From assembly GCF_000331775.1 (NCBI RefSeq), contig NZ_CAPJ01000310.1, positions 1-18,019 on the forward strand: a stretch of 18,019 nt of DNA, read 5' to 3'. The DNA is from Xanthomonas translucens pv. translucens DSM 18974 (GTDB lineage Bacteria; Pseudomonadota; Gammaproteobacteria; Xanthomonadales; Xanthomonadaceae). The translations under genes were made by a program, and so were the position numbers. Shown here piece by piece: positions 10,827 through 17,867 of the stretch. Each line of letters starts with the position of its first letter. Position 1 is the stretch's first letter. The notes below the pieces were generated by a model. It did not search any database. It worked only from the letters and a program-made list of their open reading frames with translations, and was not told where the DNA came from.

Positions 10827-12429
10827 ATGCACATGCCCCCCCGAACAGCCCGCCATCGACGCGGCCCGGCTCGAACTGTCGCAGCTGCGCCGCCAGTCGC
10901 TGCTCGCGCGACTGGAACTGGACCGGTTGCAGGCGGAACTGAGCGCACTGAAGGACCAAGCGCCGCTCGGACTTGCGACCGATCTTCAGACCGCCAACGA
11001 ACGCCTGGTGCTGTCCACGCTGCGCGCCCAGGCGCAGGTGGTCACCTACCAACTGGCGCTGGACGATGCCAACCGCCAGGCCAAGCGCGACCCGTTGACC
11101 GGCCTGCCGAACCGCGAACTGCTGTTCGAACGGCTCAACCTGGCGATCACCACTGCGCACGCGCAACAGCACCGCATCGCCGTGCTGTTCCTGGATCTCA
11201 ACGAGTTCAAGCAGGTCAACGATCTGCTCGGACACGCCACCGGCGACCGCTTCCTGCGCCTGGCGGCCGAACGCATCGGCGAGATCGTCGATGCGAACGT
11301 CACCGTGGCGCGTTACGGCGGCGACGAGTTCGTGGTGGTGCTGACCGGATTGAGCAGCGACGCCTATGCCGCGGCGACCGCCACGGCGTTGATCGAAGCC
11401 TTCGAACGGCCGGCGAGCGCCGGTGAAGACACGCTGCGGCTCGGCGTGAGCATCGGCATCAGCCTGTATCCGGATCATGCCGACAGCGCCGAGGCCCTGC
11501 TGGCGCATGCCGACGATGCCATGTATTGCGCCAAGCGCCTGTCGACCACGCGCTTCGAGTTCTACGATCCACGCCTGGTCGCCGACCTGCACGCGCATCG
11601 TAACGCCCTGGGTGCAAACGCACGCGCGCTCGGCGCAAGGGCGGCATCGGATGCAGATGCGAGCGAGCAGCACGCGCAGTTGCGCCAGGCCAACGAGCGC
11701 CTGGTGCTGGCGGCCTTGAGCGCGCAGGAGCTGCACGCCGGCGCGGAGAAGGCCTACCAGCGGCAGAGCGAGTTCCTGGCCTTCGTGGCGCATGAGTTGC
11801 GCAACCCGCTGACGCCGATCCGCGCCGCCGGATCGATGCTGGCCACCTTGCCGCCCGACGATCTGCTGCGCATGCAGCGGATCATCGAGCACGAGGTCGT
11901 GCACATGACCCGCCTGATCGGCGACCTGCTCGACCTGTCGCGGCTCCACACCGGCAAGCTGCGCCTGGTCCTGCAGGCGATGGACCTGTGCGAGATCGTC
12001 CTGGGCGCGGCCGATGCCTGCCGCCCGGCGATCGCCGCGCGCCTGCAGACCCTGGCGTTGACCATCCCCGAGCACGCGCTGATGATGCACGGTGATAGCG
12101 TGCGCCTGTCGCAGGTGGTGCGCAATCTGCTCGACAACGCCTCCAAATACACCGCCGAACACGGCCGCCTGACGCTGGACCTGCAGCAGGTCGCCGACCA
12201 GGCGCTGCTGGTCGTCTCCGACACCGGCATCGGCATCTCCGCGCAGGCCTTGCCGCTGGTCTTCGAACCGTTCGTGCAGGACATGCACGCGGTCGGTTTC
12301 GACAGCGCCGGCATGGGCATCGGACTCACCGTGGTCCGCGAGATCGTGACGGCGCACGGCGGCCTGGTGGTCGCCAGTAGCGCCGGCGTGGACGGCGGCA
12401 GCACGTTCCGCGTGTCGCTGCCGCTGTAG
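10827..12429 (+). CDS. GGDEF-histidine kinase fusion with apparent frameshift at a C7 tract
   Basis: About 533 aa if corrected. Order: helical coiled-coil-like N-terminus (about 10-80), GGDEF diguanylate cyclase domain (DPLTGLPNREL; intact GGDEF at 164-168), a second helical linker, HisKA with H322 in FVAHELRNPLTP, and HATPase_c (VVRNLLDNASKY; DTGIGIS; GMGIGLTVVREI). The I-site RxxD upstream of GGDEF is absent, so product inhibition is not expected. There is no TM segment, sensor or receiver domain, hence a cytosolic kinase probably driven by the KaiC-like ATPase next door. The domain frame has no ATG or GTG between the KaiC-like stop and 11008. ATGs at 10827 and 10833 are ideally placed but one base out of frame across CCCCCCC (10836-10842); six C would join them. 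A GTG at 11008 could still make a protein with the GGDEF and kinase domains but without the coiled coil. Confidence 0.8.
10836..10842 (+). repeat. Seven-C homopolymer at the 5' end of the GGDEF-kinase gene
   Basis: The tract lies directly after the two candidate ATG codons. Removing one C puts both ATGs in frame with the GGDEF-kinase reading frame. It may be a sequencing indel, a true null mutation, a phase-variable site or a +1 slippage site. Confidence 0.9.
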
Positions 12430-12543
12430 AGGCCCGCGGCGACACGCGCTCCCGCCGCCGCACACACGGCGACGACGCGATCTTGGCCGATTCTTTACCC
12501 GCACCTGCGCAAGGTGATGCTTCACCCGAAGCAGGACATCCCC

Positions 12544-13410
12544 ATGCCGGTTCCTAACTATCCCTCCCCGCCCTTCAAACCGCAGCAGCAGTCGTTCCCC
12601 GGGCTGACCGACAAGATGGACCCGAAGCCGGACCACGGCGAGGACAGCTACGTCGGCCATGGCCTGCTGCAAGGCAAGCGCACGCTGATCACCGGCGGCG
12701 ACAGCGGCATCGGTGCCGCGGTGGCGATCGCCTATGCGCGCGAAGGCGCCGATGTGGCCATCGCCTACCTGCCCAGCGAGCAGCGCGACGCCGCGCGCAT
12801 CGGCCAGCTGCTCGAAACCGCCGGGGTGCGCGTGCTGTTGCAGCCCTGCGACATCAGCGACCGCGCGCAGGCGCAGGCCTTGATCGAAACCGTGAGCAGC
12901 GCCTTCGGCGGACTCGACGTGCTGGTCAACAACGCCGCCTACCAACGCTATTTCCATAGCTTCGACGAGATCACCCTGGACGAGTGGGAAAAGACCTTCG
13001 CCACCAACGTGCATGCGGTTTTCCACTTGGTGCAGCTGGCGGTACCGCACATGCCCGAGGGCAGTTCGATCATCAATACCGCCTCGGTCAATTCCAAGAA
13101 GCCGACGCCCAACATCCTGCCGTACTCCACCACCAAGGGCGCAGTGGCGAACCTGACCATCGGTCTGGCCGGGTTGCTCGCGGACAAGAAGATCCGGGTC
13201 AACGCGGTGCTGCCCGGTCCGATCTGGACGCCGTTCATCCCTGCCGGCATGGACGAAGACTCGGTGAAGGAATTCGGCACGCAGACCCCGTTCGGCCGCC
13301 CCGGGCAGCCGGCGGAACTGGCCTCGGCCTATGTGCTGCTCGCGGCCGATACGTCCAGCTATACCTCCGGGGCCTTGCTCACCATCGCCGGCGGTGCGGC
13401 GACGCTGTAG
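12544..13410 (+). CDS. Short-chain dehydrogenase/reductase, YghA-like
   Basis: 288 aa, NAD(P)-dependent oxidoreductase of the classical SDR fold with the N-terminal extension typical of the YghA/YhxC/YdaD group (PKPDHGEDSYVGHGLLQGKRTLITGG). The cofactor loop is TGGDSGIG; the active site is Ser in NTASVNS and Y-x3-K in YSTTKGA. VLPGPIWTPFIP is the family's C-terminal hallmark. The exact substrate is unknown; homologues are reported as stress-induced. The ATG at 12544 is preferred because GCAGGA lies about 8 nt upstream and the protein then starts like its relatives. GTG 12514 and ATG 12517 are in-frame alternatives adding 9-10 residues. Its place before yciE-yciF-catalase fits a general stress role. 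Confidence 0.9.
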   Translation: MPVPNYPSPPFKPQQQSFPGLTDKMDPKPDHGEDSYVGHGLLQGKRTLITGGDSGIGAAVAIAYAREGADVAIAYLPSEQRDAARIGQLLETAGVRVLLQPCDISDRAQAQALIETVSSAFGGLDVLVNNAAYQRYFHSFDEITLDEWEKTFATNVHAVFHLVQLAVPHMPEGSSIINTASVNSKKPTPNILPYSTTKGAVANLTIGLAGLLADKKIRVNAVLPGPIWTPFIPAGMDEDSVKEFGTQTPFGRPGQPAELASAYVLLAADTSSYTSGALLTIAGGAATL

Positions 13411-13419
13411 GTCTATTTC

Positions 13420-13441
13420 GGACCCGGGACCCGGGACTCGG
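13420..13441. repeat. GGGACCC/GGGACTC 7-bp tandem repeat
   Basis: Three imperfect 7-bp units (GGACCCG, GGACCCG, GGACTCG) lie just after the dehydrogenase stop. Short GGGACTC arrays are, to my knowledge, frequent between Xanthomonas genes. Confidence 0.6.
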
Positions 13442-13491
13442 TAAAACCAAGCGGAACTACTTGCGGCGCGGCGGTGGCCGCGCCCGGTGCA

Positions 13492-13599
13492 GCGGTCGAG
13501 AATGCCGAACTCCTTCTCACGCAAGCGCTCGTCCAGCGCCAGCGCGTATGCCGGCACACCCAATTCTTGGCCGATCGTGCGCAGGTCTGTTGCGCGCGC
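13492..13599 (-). pseudogene. Probable fragment of a histidine phosphatase (phosphoglycerate mutase family)
   Basis: On the minus strand a stretch reads LRTIGQELGVPAYALALDER and continues LREKEFGILDR. The D-x-R-L-R-E-K-x-F-G-x-L-D pattern is characteristic of the middle of histidine phosphatases. Neither the N-terminal RHG motif nor the C-terminal catalytic His is present in any frame nearby, and the frame loses similarity right after LDR. It is therefore read as a decayed remnant about 36 codons long. The similarity is from memory and short, so confidence is limited. Confidence 0.4.
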
Positions 13600-13799
13600 A
13601 GGAATGGCCGACGCCGACAGCGGGCAGCGGGCAGCGCGACGCACGCATCGCATTCAGTGTCTTCATCGCGGCGTGGATGCCGCTCTCGCGCTGCGTTCAC
13701 CGTGCATTGAATCGTCATTAACGCGCGGAGGTCTAGCTTGGTTCGCACAAGGGAAGACTTCCCGCACACGTCATCGACCTACACGTTGGAGCAATGTTC

Positions 13800-14312
13800 A
13801 TGACCCGAAGCAATACCGAGCGCCTGTTGAAATGGCTGCAGGACGCCTACGCGATGGAGCAAGAAGCGAACACGATGCTGACAGCCACTGCCGGACGCCT
13901 GGAGCACTATCCGCAACTGAAGGCGCGCATCGAGCAGCACATCACCGAAACCAAGGGCCAGTCCGAGCAGGTCAAACGCTGCATCGACCTGCTCGGCGGT
14001 ACCACGCCCGCCATCAAGGGCGCGCTCGCCAGCGTGATGGCGACGGTTCACGCGGCCGGCAATTCGATGATGAGCGACGAAGTGGCCAAGAGCCTCGGCA
14101 TCAGCTACGCATTCGAACACCTGGAAGTCGCCAGCTACCGCGCGCTGGTGATCGCCGCCAAGCAAGCCGATCAGCCGCAGATCGCCGAGATCTGCAGCGC
14201 CATCCTCGACCAGGAAATCGCAATGGCCGAGTGGCTGATCGAACACCAGGAAGCGACGGTCCTTGCATTCCTGGAACGCGAACGCACCGACGCCCAGACG
14301 GCCAAGCGTTGA
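13800..14312 (+). CDS. yciE: Ferritin-like stress protein YciE
   Basis: 170 aa, DUF892 (YciE/YciF) family, a four-helix ferritin-like protein expected to bind two metal ions. It follows E. coli YciE closely by eye: KWLQDAYAMEQEANTML, YPQLKARIEQHITETKGQ, GISYAFEHLEVASY and ILDQEIAMAEWLIEH. Acidic and His residues within these helices (for example the HITE and FEHLE segments) are the probable ligands. ATG 13800 is chosen over ATG 13794 because GGAG lies 8 nt before it, whereas the earlier codon would be only 2 nt away. It is followed 50 bp later by yciF, in the reverse order of the enterobacterial yciGFE operon; no yciG is seen. Function in vivo is unproven, with metal or oxidative stress protection most likely. 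Confidence 0.9.
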   Translation: MTRSNTERLLKWLQDAYAMEQEANTMLTATAGRLEHYPQLKARIEQHITETKGQSEQVKRCIDLLGGTTPAIKGALASVMATVHAAGNSMMSDEVAKSLGISYAFEHLEVASYRALVIAAKQADQPQIAEICSAILDQEIAMAEWLIEHQEATVLAFLERERTDAQTAKR

Positions 14313-14362
14313 GTCCGCGCACTTCCCCGCACCAACCATCCCAATCACGGAGATCCATCGAC

Positions 14363-14869
14363 ATGGCCATCAAGACCATCGACGACCTGTTCCTGCACGA
14401 ACTGTCCGATATCTACAGCGCGGAAAAGCAATTGTCCAAGGCATTGCCGAAGCTTGCGCGCGCATCCACCAATCCGGCGCTGCGCGCGGCGTTCGAGACG
14501 CATCTGGAAGAAACCCAGGGCCAGATCGAGCGCATCGACCAGATCGTGGAAAAACTCGAGCTGCGCCTGAAGCGCATCAAATGCGCGGCCATGGAAGGCC
14601 TGGTGGAAGAAGGCAAGGAGGTGATCGAATCGATCGAAGCCGGCCCGGTGCGCGATGCCGCGCTGATCGGCGGCGCGCAGAAAGTGGAGCACTACGAGAT
14701 CGCATCCTACGGCACGCTCGCCGCGATGGCCAAGCAGTTGGGCAAGACCGACGCGCTCAAGCTGCTGCTGGAAACTCTGGAAGAAGAAAAGTCCACCGAC
14801 GAGAAACTGACCATGCTCGCCGAACAGGGCGGCAACCAGGACGCCGCGCAGAAGCGCAAGGCGGCCTGA
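14363..14869 (+). CDS. yciF: Ferritin-like stress protein YciF
   Basis: 168 aa, DUF892 family. It is nearly collinear with E. coli YciF: TIDDLFLHELSDIYSAEKQL, HLEETQGQIERIDQIVE, KCAAMEGLVEEGKEVIES, and AQKVEHYEIASYGTLAAMA. Glutamates in YSAEKQ, HLEET, KVEHYE and LEEEK sit where the di-metal site of the fold is expected. The position that is His in E. coli (EETHGQ) is Gln here, as is variable in the family. GGAG lies 11 nt before the ATG. A strong stem-loop terminator follows at 14878-14909, so yciE-yciF may form one unit with the catalase transcribed separately or by read-through. Confidence 0.93.
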   Translation: MAIKTIDDLFLHELSDIYSAEKQLSKALPKLARASTNPALRAAFETHLEETQGQIERIDQIVEKLELRLKRIKCAAMEGLVEEGKEVIESIEAGPVRDAALIGGAQKVEHYEIASYGTLAAMAKQLGKTDALKLLLETLEEEKSTDEKLTMLAEQGGNQDAAQKRKAA

Positions 14870-14877
14870 CCGCACGA

Positions 14878-14909
14878 CCGCGGGGCCGATCGTCGGCGCC
14901 GCGGCTTTT
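14878..14909 (+). terminator. Intrinsic terminator after yciF
   Basis: CCGCGG-g-GCCGA, loop TCG, TCGGC-g-CCGCGG (14878-14904) gives an 11-bp stem with a single G-G mismatch, followed by CTTTTA. It lies 9 bp after the yciF stop. The T-run is short (four), so termination may be partial. Confidence 0.6.
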
Positions 14910-14994
14910 AATCCCAGACGCGCCCACTTTGGCCACGACGCCCGATCGTCGGTCGTCGCGGCTTTGCCGTGGGCGGCACTCCAGGAGACGTTCG

Positions 14995-15897
14995 ATGTTC
15001 ATGCACAACAAGCGACTGATGTACACGGTGCGCGTGGCGCAGCCTGATCCGGCGCTGGCCTCGCTGATGCTGGAGCAGTTCGGCGGCCCGCAAGGCGAAC
15101 TGGCCGCGGCCATGCGCTATTTCACCCAGGCCATTGGCGAAGTCGATCCCGGCCGCAAGGACCTTCTGTACGACATCGCCACCGAAGAGTTGAGCCATCT
15201 CGAAATCATCGGGTCGATCATCGCCATGCTCAACCAGGGCCCCAAGGCGGTGCTGTCCGAGGGCATGGTCGAGGCCGAGCAGATGCGCAACCTGACCAGA
15301 AACAACAACACCAGCCAGACCCAGCAGATCCTGTACGGCGGCGGCCCGGCCCTGGTGAATTCCAGCGGCGTGCCGTGGAGCGCGGCCTATGTGGATTCCA
15401 TCGGCGAACCCACAGCCGACCTGCGCTCCAACATCGCGGCCGAGGCACGCGCCAAGATCGTCTACGAGCGCCTGATCAACGTCACCGACGATCCGGGCAT
15501 CGTCGATGCCTTGAAGTTTCTGATGACCCGCGAGTTGGCGCACCAGAAGTCGTTCGAGAAGGCGCTGTACGCGATCGAGCCGAACTTCCCGCCGGGCAAG
15601 GTGCCGGGCGAACCGATGTTCACCGACACGTTCTACGACATGTCGCAGGGCGACGGCGACATCAATGGCCCGTGGAACAGCGGCAGCCAGTGGCAGAAGG
15701 TGTCCGACCGCAACCGCCAGGCGGCCGTGGACGGCGGCAGCGGCGTGCCGAGCGTGGGCCTCAGTCCGGCCGAGGAAAGCGCGCTGCAGGCGTTGGCGGC
15801 ACGCACCGTGTCGCAGCAGGACAGCGATCCGACCACCGGCGCCGACCTGGGCGCCGGTCCGGGTGCGGGCTCGACCAAGGGCGACATCAGGCTGTGA
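14995..15897 (+). CDS. Manganese catalase (KatN-like)
   Basis: 300 aa, non-haem dimanganese catalase that dismutates hydrogen peroxide in the cytoplasm. All five expected metal ligands are visible: E35 (GPQGELAAAMRY), E65 and H68 (TEELSHLEI), E150 (AAEARAKIVYERL) and H183 (RELAHQKSFEKAL), at spacings matching the known Mn catalases. Length fits the family. The C-terminus ends in a Gly/Ser/Asp-rich flexible tail. AGGAG lies 7 nt before ATG 14995, making it a better start than the in-frame ATG two codons later. Position directly after yciE-yciF matches the Salmonella yciGFE-katN locus, which is RpoS-controlled there. No promoter is obvious in the 125-bp gap, which contains a terminator and an imperfect direct repeat. 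Confidence 0.95.
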   Translation: MFMHNKRLMYTVRVAQPDPALASLMLEQFGGPQGELAAAMRYFTQAIGEVDPGRKDLLYDIATEELSHLEIIGSIIAMLNQGPKAVLSEGMVEAEQMRNLTRNNNTSQTQQILYGGGPALVNSSGVPWSAAYVDSIGEPTADLRSNIAAEARAKIVYERLINVTDDPGIVDALKFLMTRELAHQKSFEKALYAIEPNFPPGKVPGEPMFTDTFYDMSQGDGDINGPWNSGSQWQKVSDRNRQAAVDGGSGVPSVGLSPAEESALQALAARTVSQQDSDPTTGADLGAGPGAGSTKGDIRL

Positions 15898-15964
15898 TCG
15901 CGCGCTCCGCGGCAATGTGTCCTTCGCCGCGGTAGACGGGGCAAGCCTGCGACGTGCGCATTTG

Positions 15965-16029
15965 TAGGAGCGACTTCAGTCGCGACAGGCACTTTCGACA
16001 GCGCCCGGTCGCGACTGAAGTCGCTCCTA
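15965..16029. repeat. Long inverted repeat of the Xanthomonas GGAGCGACTTCAGTCGCGAC type
   Basis: Two perfect 22-nt arms (15965-15986 and 16008-16029, beginning TAGGAGCGACTTCAG and its complement) flank a 21-nt centre. Each arm contains its own hairpin, GCGACT-TC-AGTCGC, so both a long stem and a double hairpin can form. It lies between convergent genes (catalase and DUF6766-like), where it could end transcription from both sides, though no T-run is present. Elements of this kind are scattered widely in Xanthomonas genomes. Confidence 0.9.
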
Positions 16030-16172
16030 TAACATCCGACATCATCGGAATCGAGGCTGTTTCCGATTCGATACGCCAACTCGCTCAAGTCGGCTATGCG
16101 CGCGTGGTGCGCTCCAGCAGCACAAAATCCGCCGTCGCCTCGCAACGCAGCAGGCCCCGCAGCGATGCCCGC

Positions 16173-16814
16173 TCAATCGCCGGTCTGCGCGTGCGGCGCA
16201 TGCACGGATTTGGATTGCGGCGAATCCTTTTGCCGCAGCCAGATGCTCAGCACCACCAGCGCGAACACGGCCAGGAACTCGCTCTGCCAGTTCTGCATCG
16301 ACTCGAACCAGAACTGCGCGCCGGTCACATGCTCGAAAAGCGAAATCGCCGGCAGCCGCTGCATCGCCCGCTCGGCCAGTTCGTGCCGCCAACTGCCCAG
16401 CGCATGCAGCACGAAGCTGGTCAGGAACAGCAGCCCGAACGCCAGGGCCAGCGAGCGTTCGTACAGCCACAACCACAGACCGCCGGCACGCACCGGCCAT
16501 GGCGGCGTGCCGGGCGCGACACTGCCGTCTTCCTGTTCGGGCGGCAGCGGCCGCGATTCGGCCGAGCCCCATTGCCGCAGCTTCACCGTCAGCACCACAT
16601 ACATGCCCATCTGCAGGAATTCGCTTTCCCAGTTCTCGAACAGCGCGCCGACGAAATGGCCGCTGTGCAGGTAGTCCCAGAACGTCAGCGGCGCCACCCC
16701 CTGTTGGCGCAGTTCGTCGTTGTAGGCGAGGTGGCCGCTCAGCGCCTGGCCGGCCATGAACAGCAAGGTCAGGCCCAACAGCACCAGCGACAGGCCATTG
16801 CGTTTCCAGAACAT
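16173..16814 (-). CDS. DUF6766-like membrane protein with internal duplication
   Basis: 213 aa with four hydrophobic segments (about 7-25, 68-80, 119-139 and 179-194). The two halves resemble each other: ENWESEFLQMGMYVVL (60-75, then TVKLRQ) and QNWQSEFLAVFALVVL (174-189, then SIWLRQ), each preceded by an N-terminal helix and a W- or F-rich loop. A hydrophilic Pro/Glu-rich linker (about 84-108) joins them. Function is unknown; I place it in the DUF6766 family from memory of this N-W-x-S-E-F-L pattern. The ATG is preceded by a perfect AAGGAGGT with 8-nt spacing, the best Shine-Dalgarno in the window, which suggests efficient translation. It is divergent from the SRAP-like gene. Confidence 0.85.
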   Translation of the reverse strand: MFWKRNGLSLVLLGLTLLFMAGQALSGHLAYNDELRQQGVAPLTFWDYLHSGHFVGALFENWESEFLQMGMYVVLTVKLRQWGSAESRPLPPEQEDGSVAPGTPPWPVRAGGLWLWLYERSLALAFGLLFLTSFVLHALGSWRHELAERAMQRLPAISLFEHVTGAQFWFESMQNWQSEFLAVFALVVLSIWLRQKDSPQSKSVHAPHAQTGD

Positions 16815-17032
16815 GGGCGGTTACCTCCTTCCAGCGCTGCGCACGGTTGCGCGATCGCAGATATGGGGCAAAAAATATGCGAGCGCGCGCGGGAAGAACG
16901 GATGAAGAACGCGCCTGCCGCGACCATGCAGTCGCCAAGCACGTGCGCAGATATCGCGGCGTGCGCCCCACTTCTTCACCCGCGCTTGCCGGCCGTGCGC
17001 CCTAAGCTGCAACTACGCAACGCGAGCGACCG

Positions 17033-17759
17033 ATGAGACGTTTCGTACAGGCCTTCGGCATCGAGGATGCCCTGCCCACGCAGCTGGATCCGCCGCTGCG
17101 TGCAGCGCTTGCGGCGTACCCGGACCACTACAACCTCGGCAAGGGCGACCTCGCCACCGCGATCGTGTGCCACGACGGCGTGGCCCGGGTGCATCGCCTG
17201 CGATGGGGCATCGTACCGCGCTGGTCGAAGACGCCGGACACGCCCTATACGACCGTCACCGCGCGGCTGGAACGCGCCGCACGCAGCCGCATCTTCGCCG
17301 CACCATGGAAGAGCCAGCACTGTCTGATCCCGCTGTCCGGCTATTACAAGTGGGACCGCAGCCGCAAGCCGGCGCAGCCCTACTACATCCACCATGCGCA
17401 GGGCGAGGTGTTGCTGGCGGCCGGACTGTGGGAACGCTGGGAGCGCGGCGAGCCGGGCCTTGCTCAGCTTCAGTGTGCTGACCCACGCCAATCCCGCGAT
17501 TCCCGCGCCGCTGACCGCGGACGGCCCGATCTTCCTGAGCGGTAACCGCTGGCGCAGCTGGTTGCGCGGACCGCGCCTGTTCCCCACCGCGTTCCTGGTA
17601 CGGGCGCCGCAACCGACGCTGACCGCCTATCCGGTGTCATCGGCGTATCGGCGGCGCGAACGCAACGACTACACCTTGCTGGAACCGGTCGACAGCGCTG
17701 CCGCATGGCCAGACGATGGCGCCGATGCGGAAGAAGACGAGGACGACGGCAGGGCGTGA
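17033..17759 (+). pseudogene. Degenerate SRAP (YedK/HMCES) family gene with a frameshift
   Basis: About 241 aa if one base is removed. SRAP proteins cap abasic sites in single-stranded DNA through Cys2. The fold is recognisable: MRRFVQAF, YNLGKGD, LRWGIVPRWSK, TARLERAARSRIF, CLIPLSGYYKW, AAGLWERW, then in the next frame LLSFSVLTHANPAIP and WRSWL. The first frame stops at 17545; homology moves to the +1 frame near 17455-17458, where deleting one G of CCGGGCC restores it. Compared with E. coli YedK, every catalytic residue is changed: Cys2 is missing (MRRF for MCGRF), Asn75 is Thr, Glu105 is Lys (GYYKW for GWFEW) and His160 falls on Leu/Thr. The C-terminus is an acidic tail. It is either a decaying paralogue or a non-catalytic SRAP form with one sequencing indel. 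Confidence 0.8.
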
Positions 17760-17794
17760 TCCGCACGCAGGCCGCAGCGGTCGCCGCGCGCCGC

Positions 17795-17825
17795 AACGAA
17801 AACGCCGATGCGTTGCCGCATCGGC
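17795..17825 (-). terminator. Intrinsic terminator of the chemotaxis receptor gene
   Basis: GCCGATGCG / CGCATCGGC (17804-17825) form a perfect 9-bp stem with a 4-nt loop. On the minus strand the stem is followed by GTTTTCGTT. It lies 43 bp after the receptor stop codon, and the plus side has no T-run. Confidence 0.7.
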
Positions 17826-17867
17826 ATCGTCAGCAGGCAGTTTCTCGGGTGTCGCCGTGGCGCAGGC

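Larger units (their letters stand above)
13411..13799. other. Non-coding 389-bp gap with repeat and gene remnant
   Basis: No intact gene is supported. It begins with 7-bp tandem units GGGACCC/GGGACTC (13420-13441), then a short minus-strand stretch resembling a histidine phosphatase (13492-13599), then AT-richer DNA directly before yciE that probably contains the promoter of the yciE-yciF genes, although no clear -35/-10 pair is visible. Confidence 0.5.

Noticed and set aside
15633..16145. A 170-codon minus frame reading SDFSRDRALSKVPVATEVAP
   Set aside because: This peptide is the translation of the Xanthomonas inverted repeat and is commonly mis-annotated as a gene.
15954..17036. A 360-codon plus frame across the inverted repeat and the DUF6766-like gene
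   Set aside because: It starts inside the repeat and is antisense to a gene with a perfect ribosome site and TM pattern.
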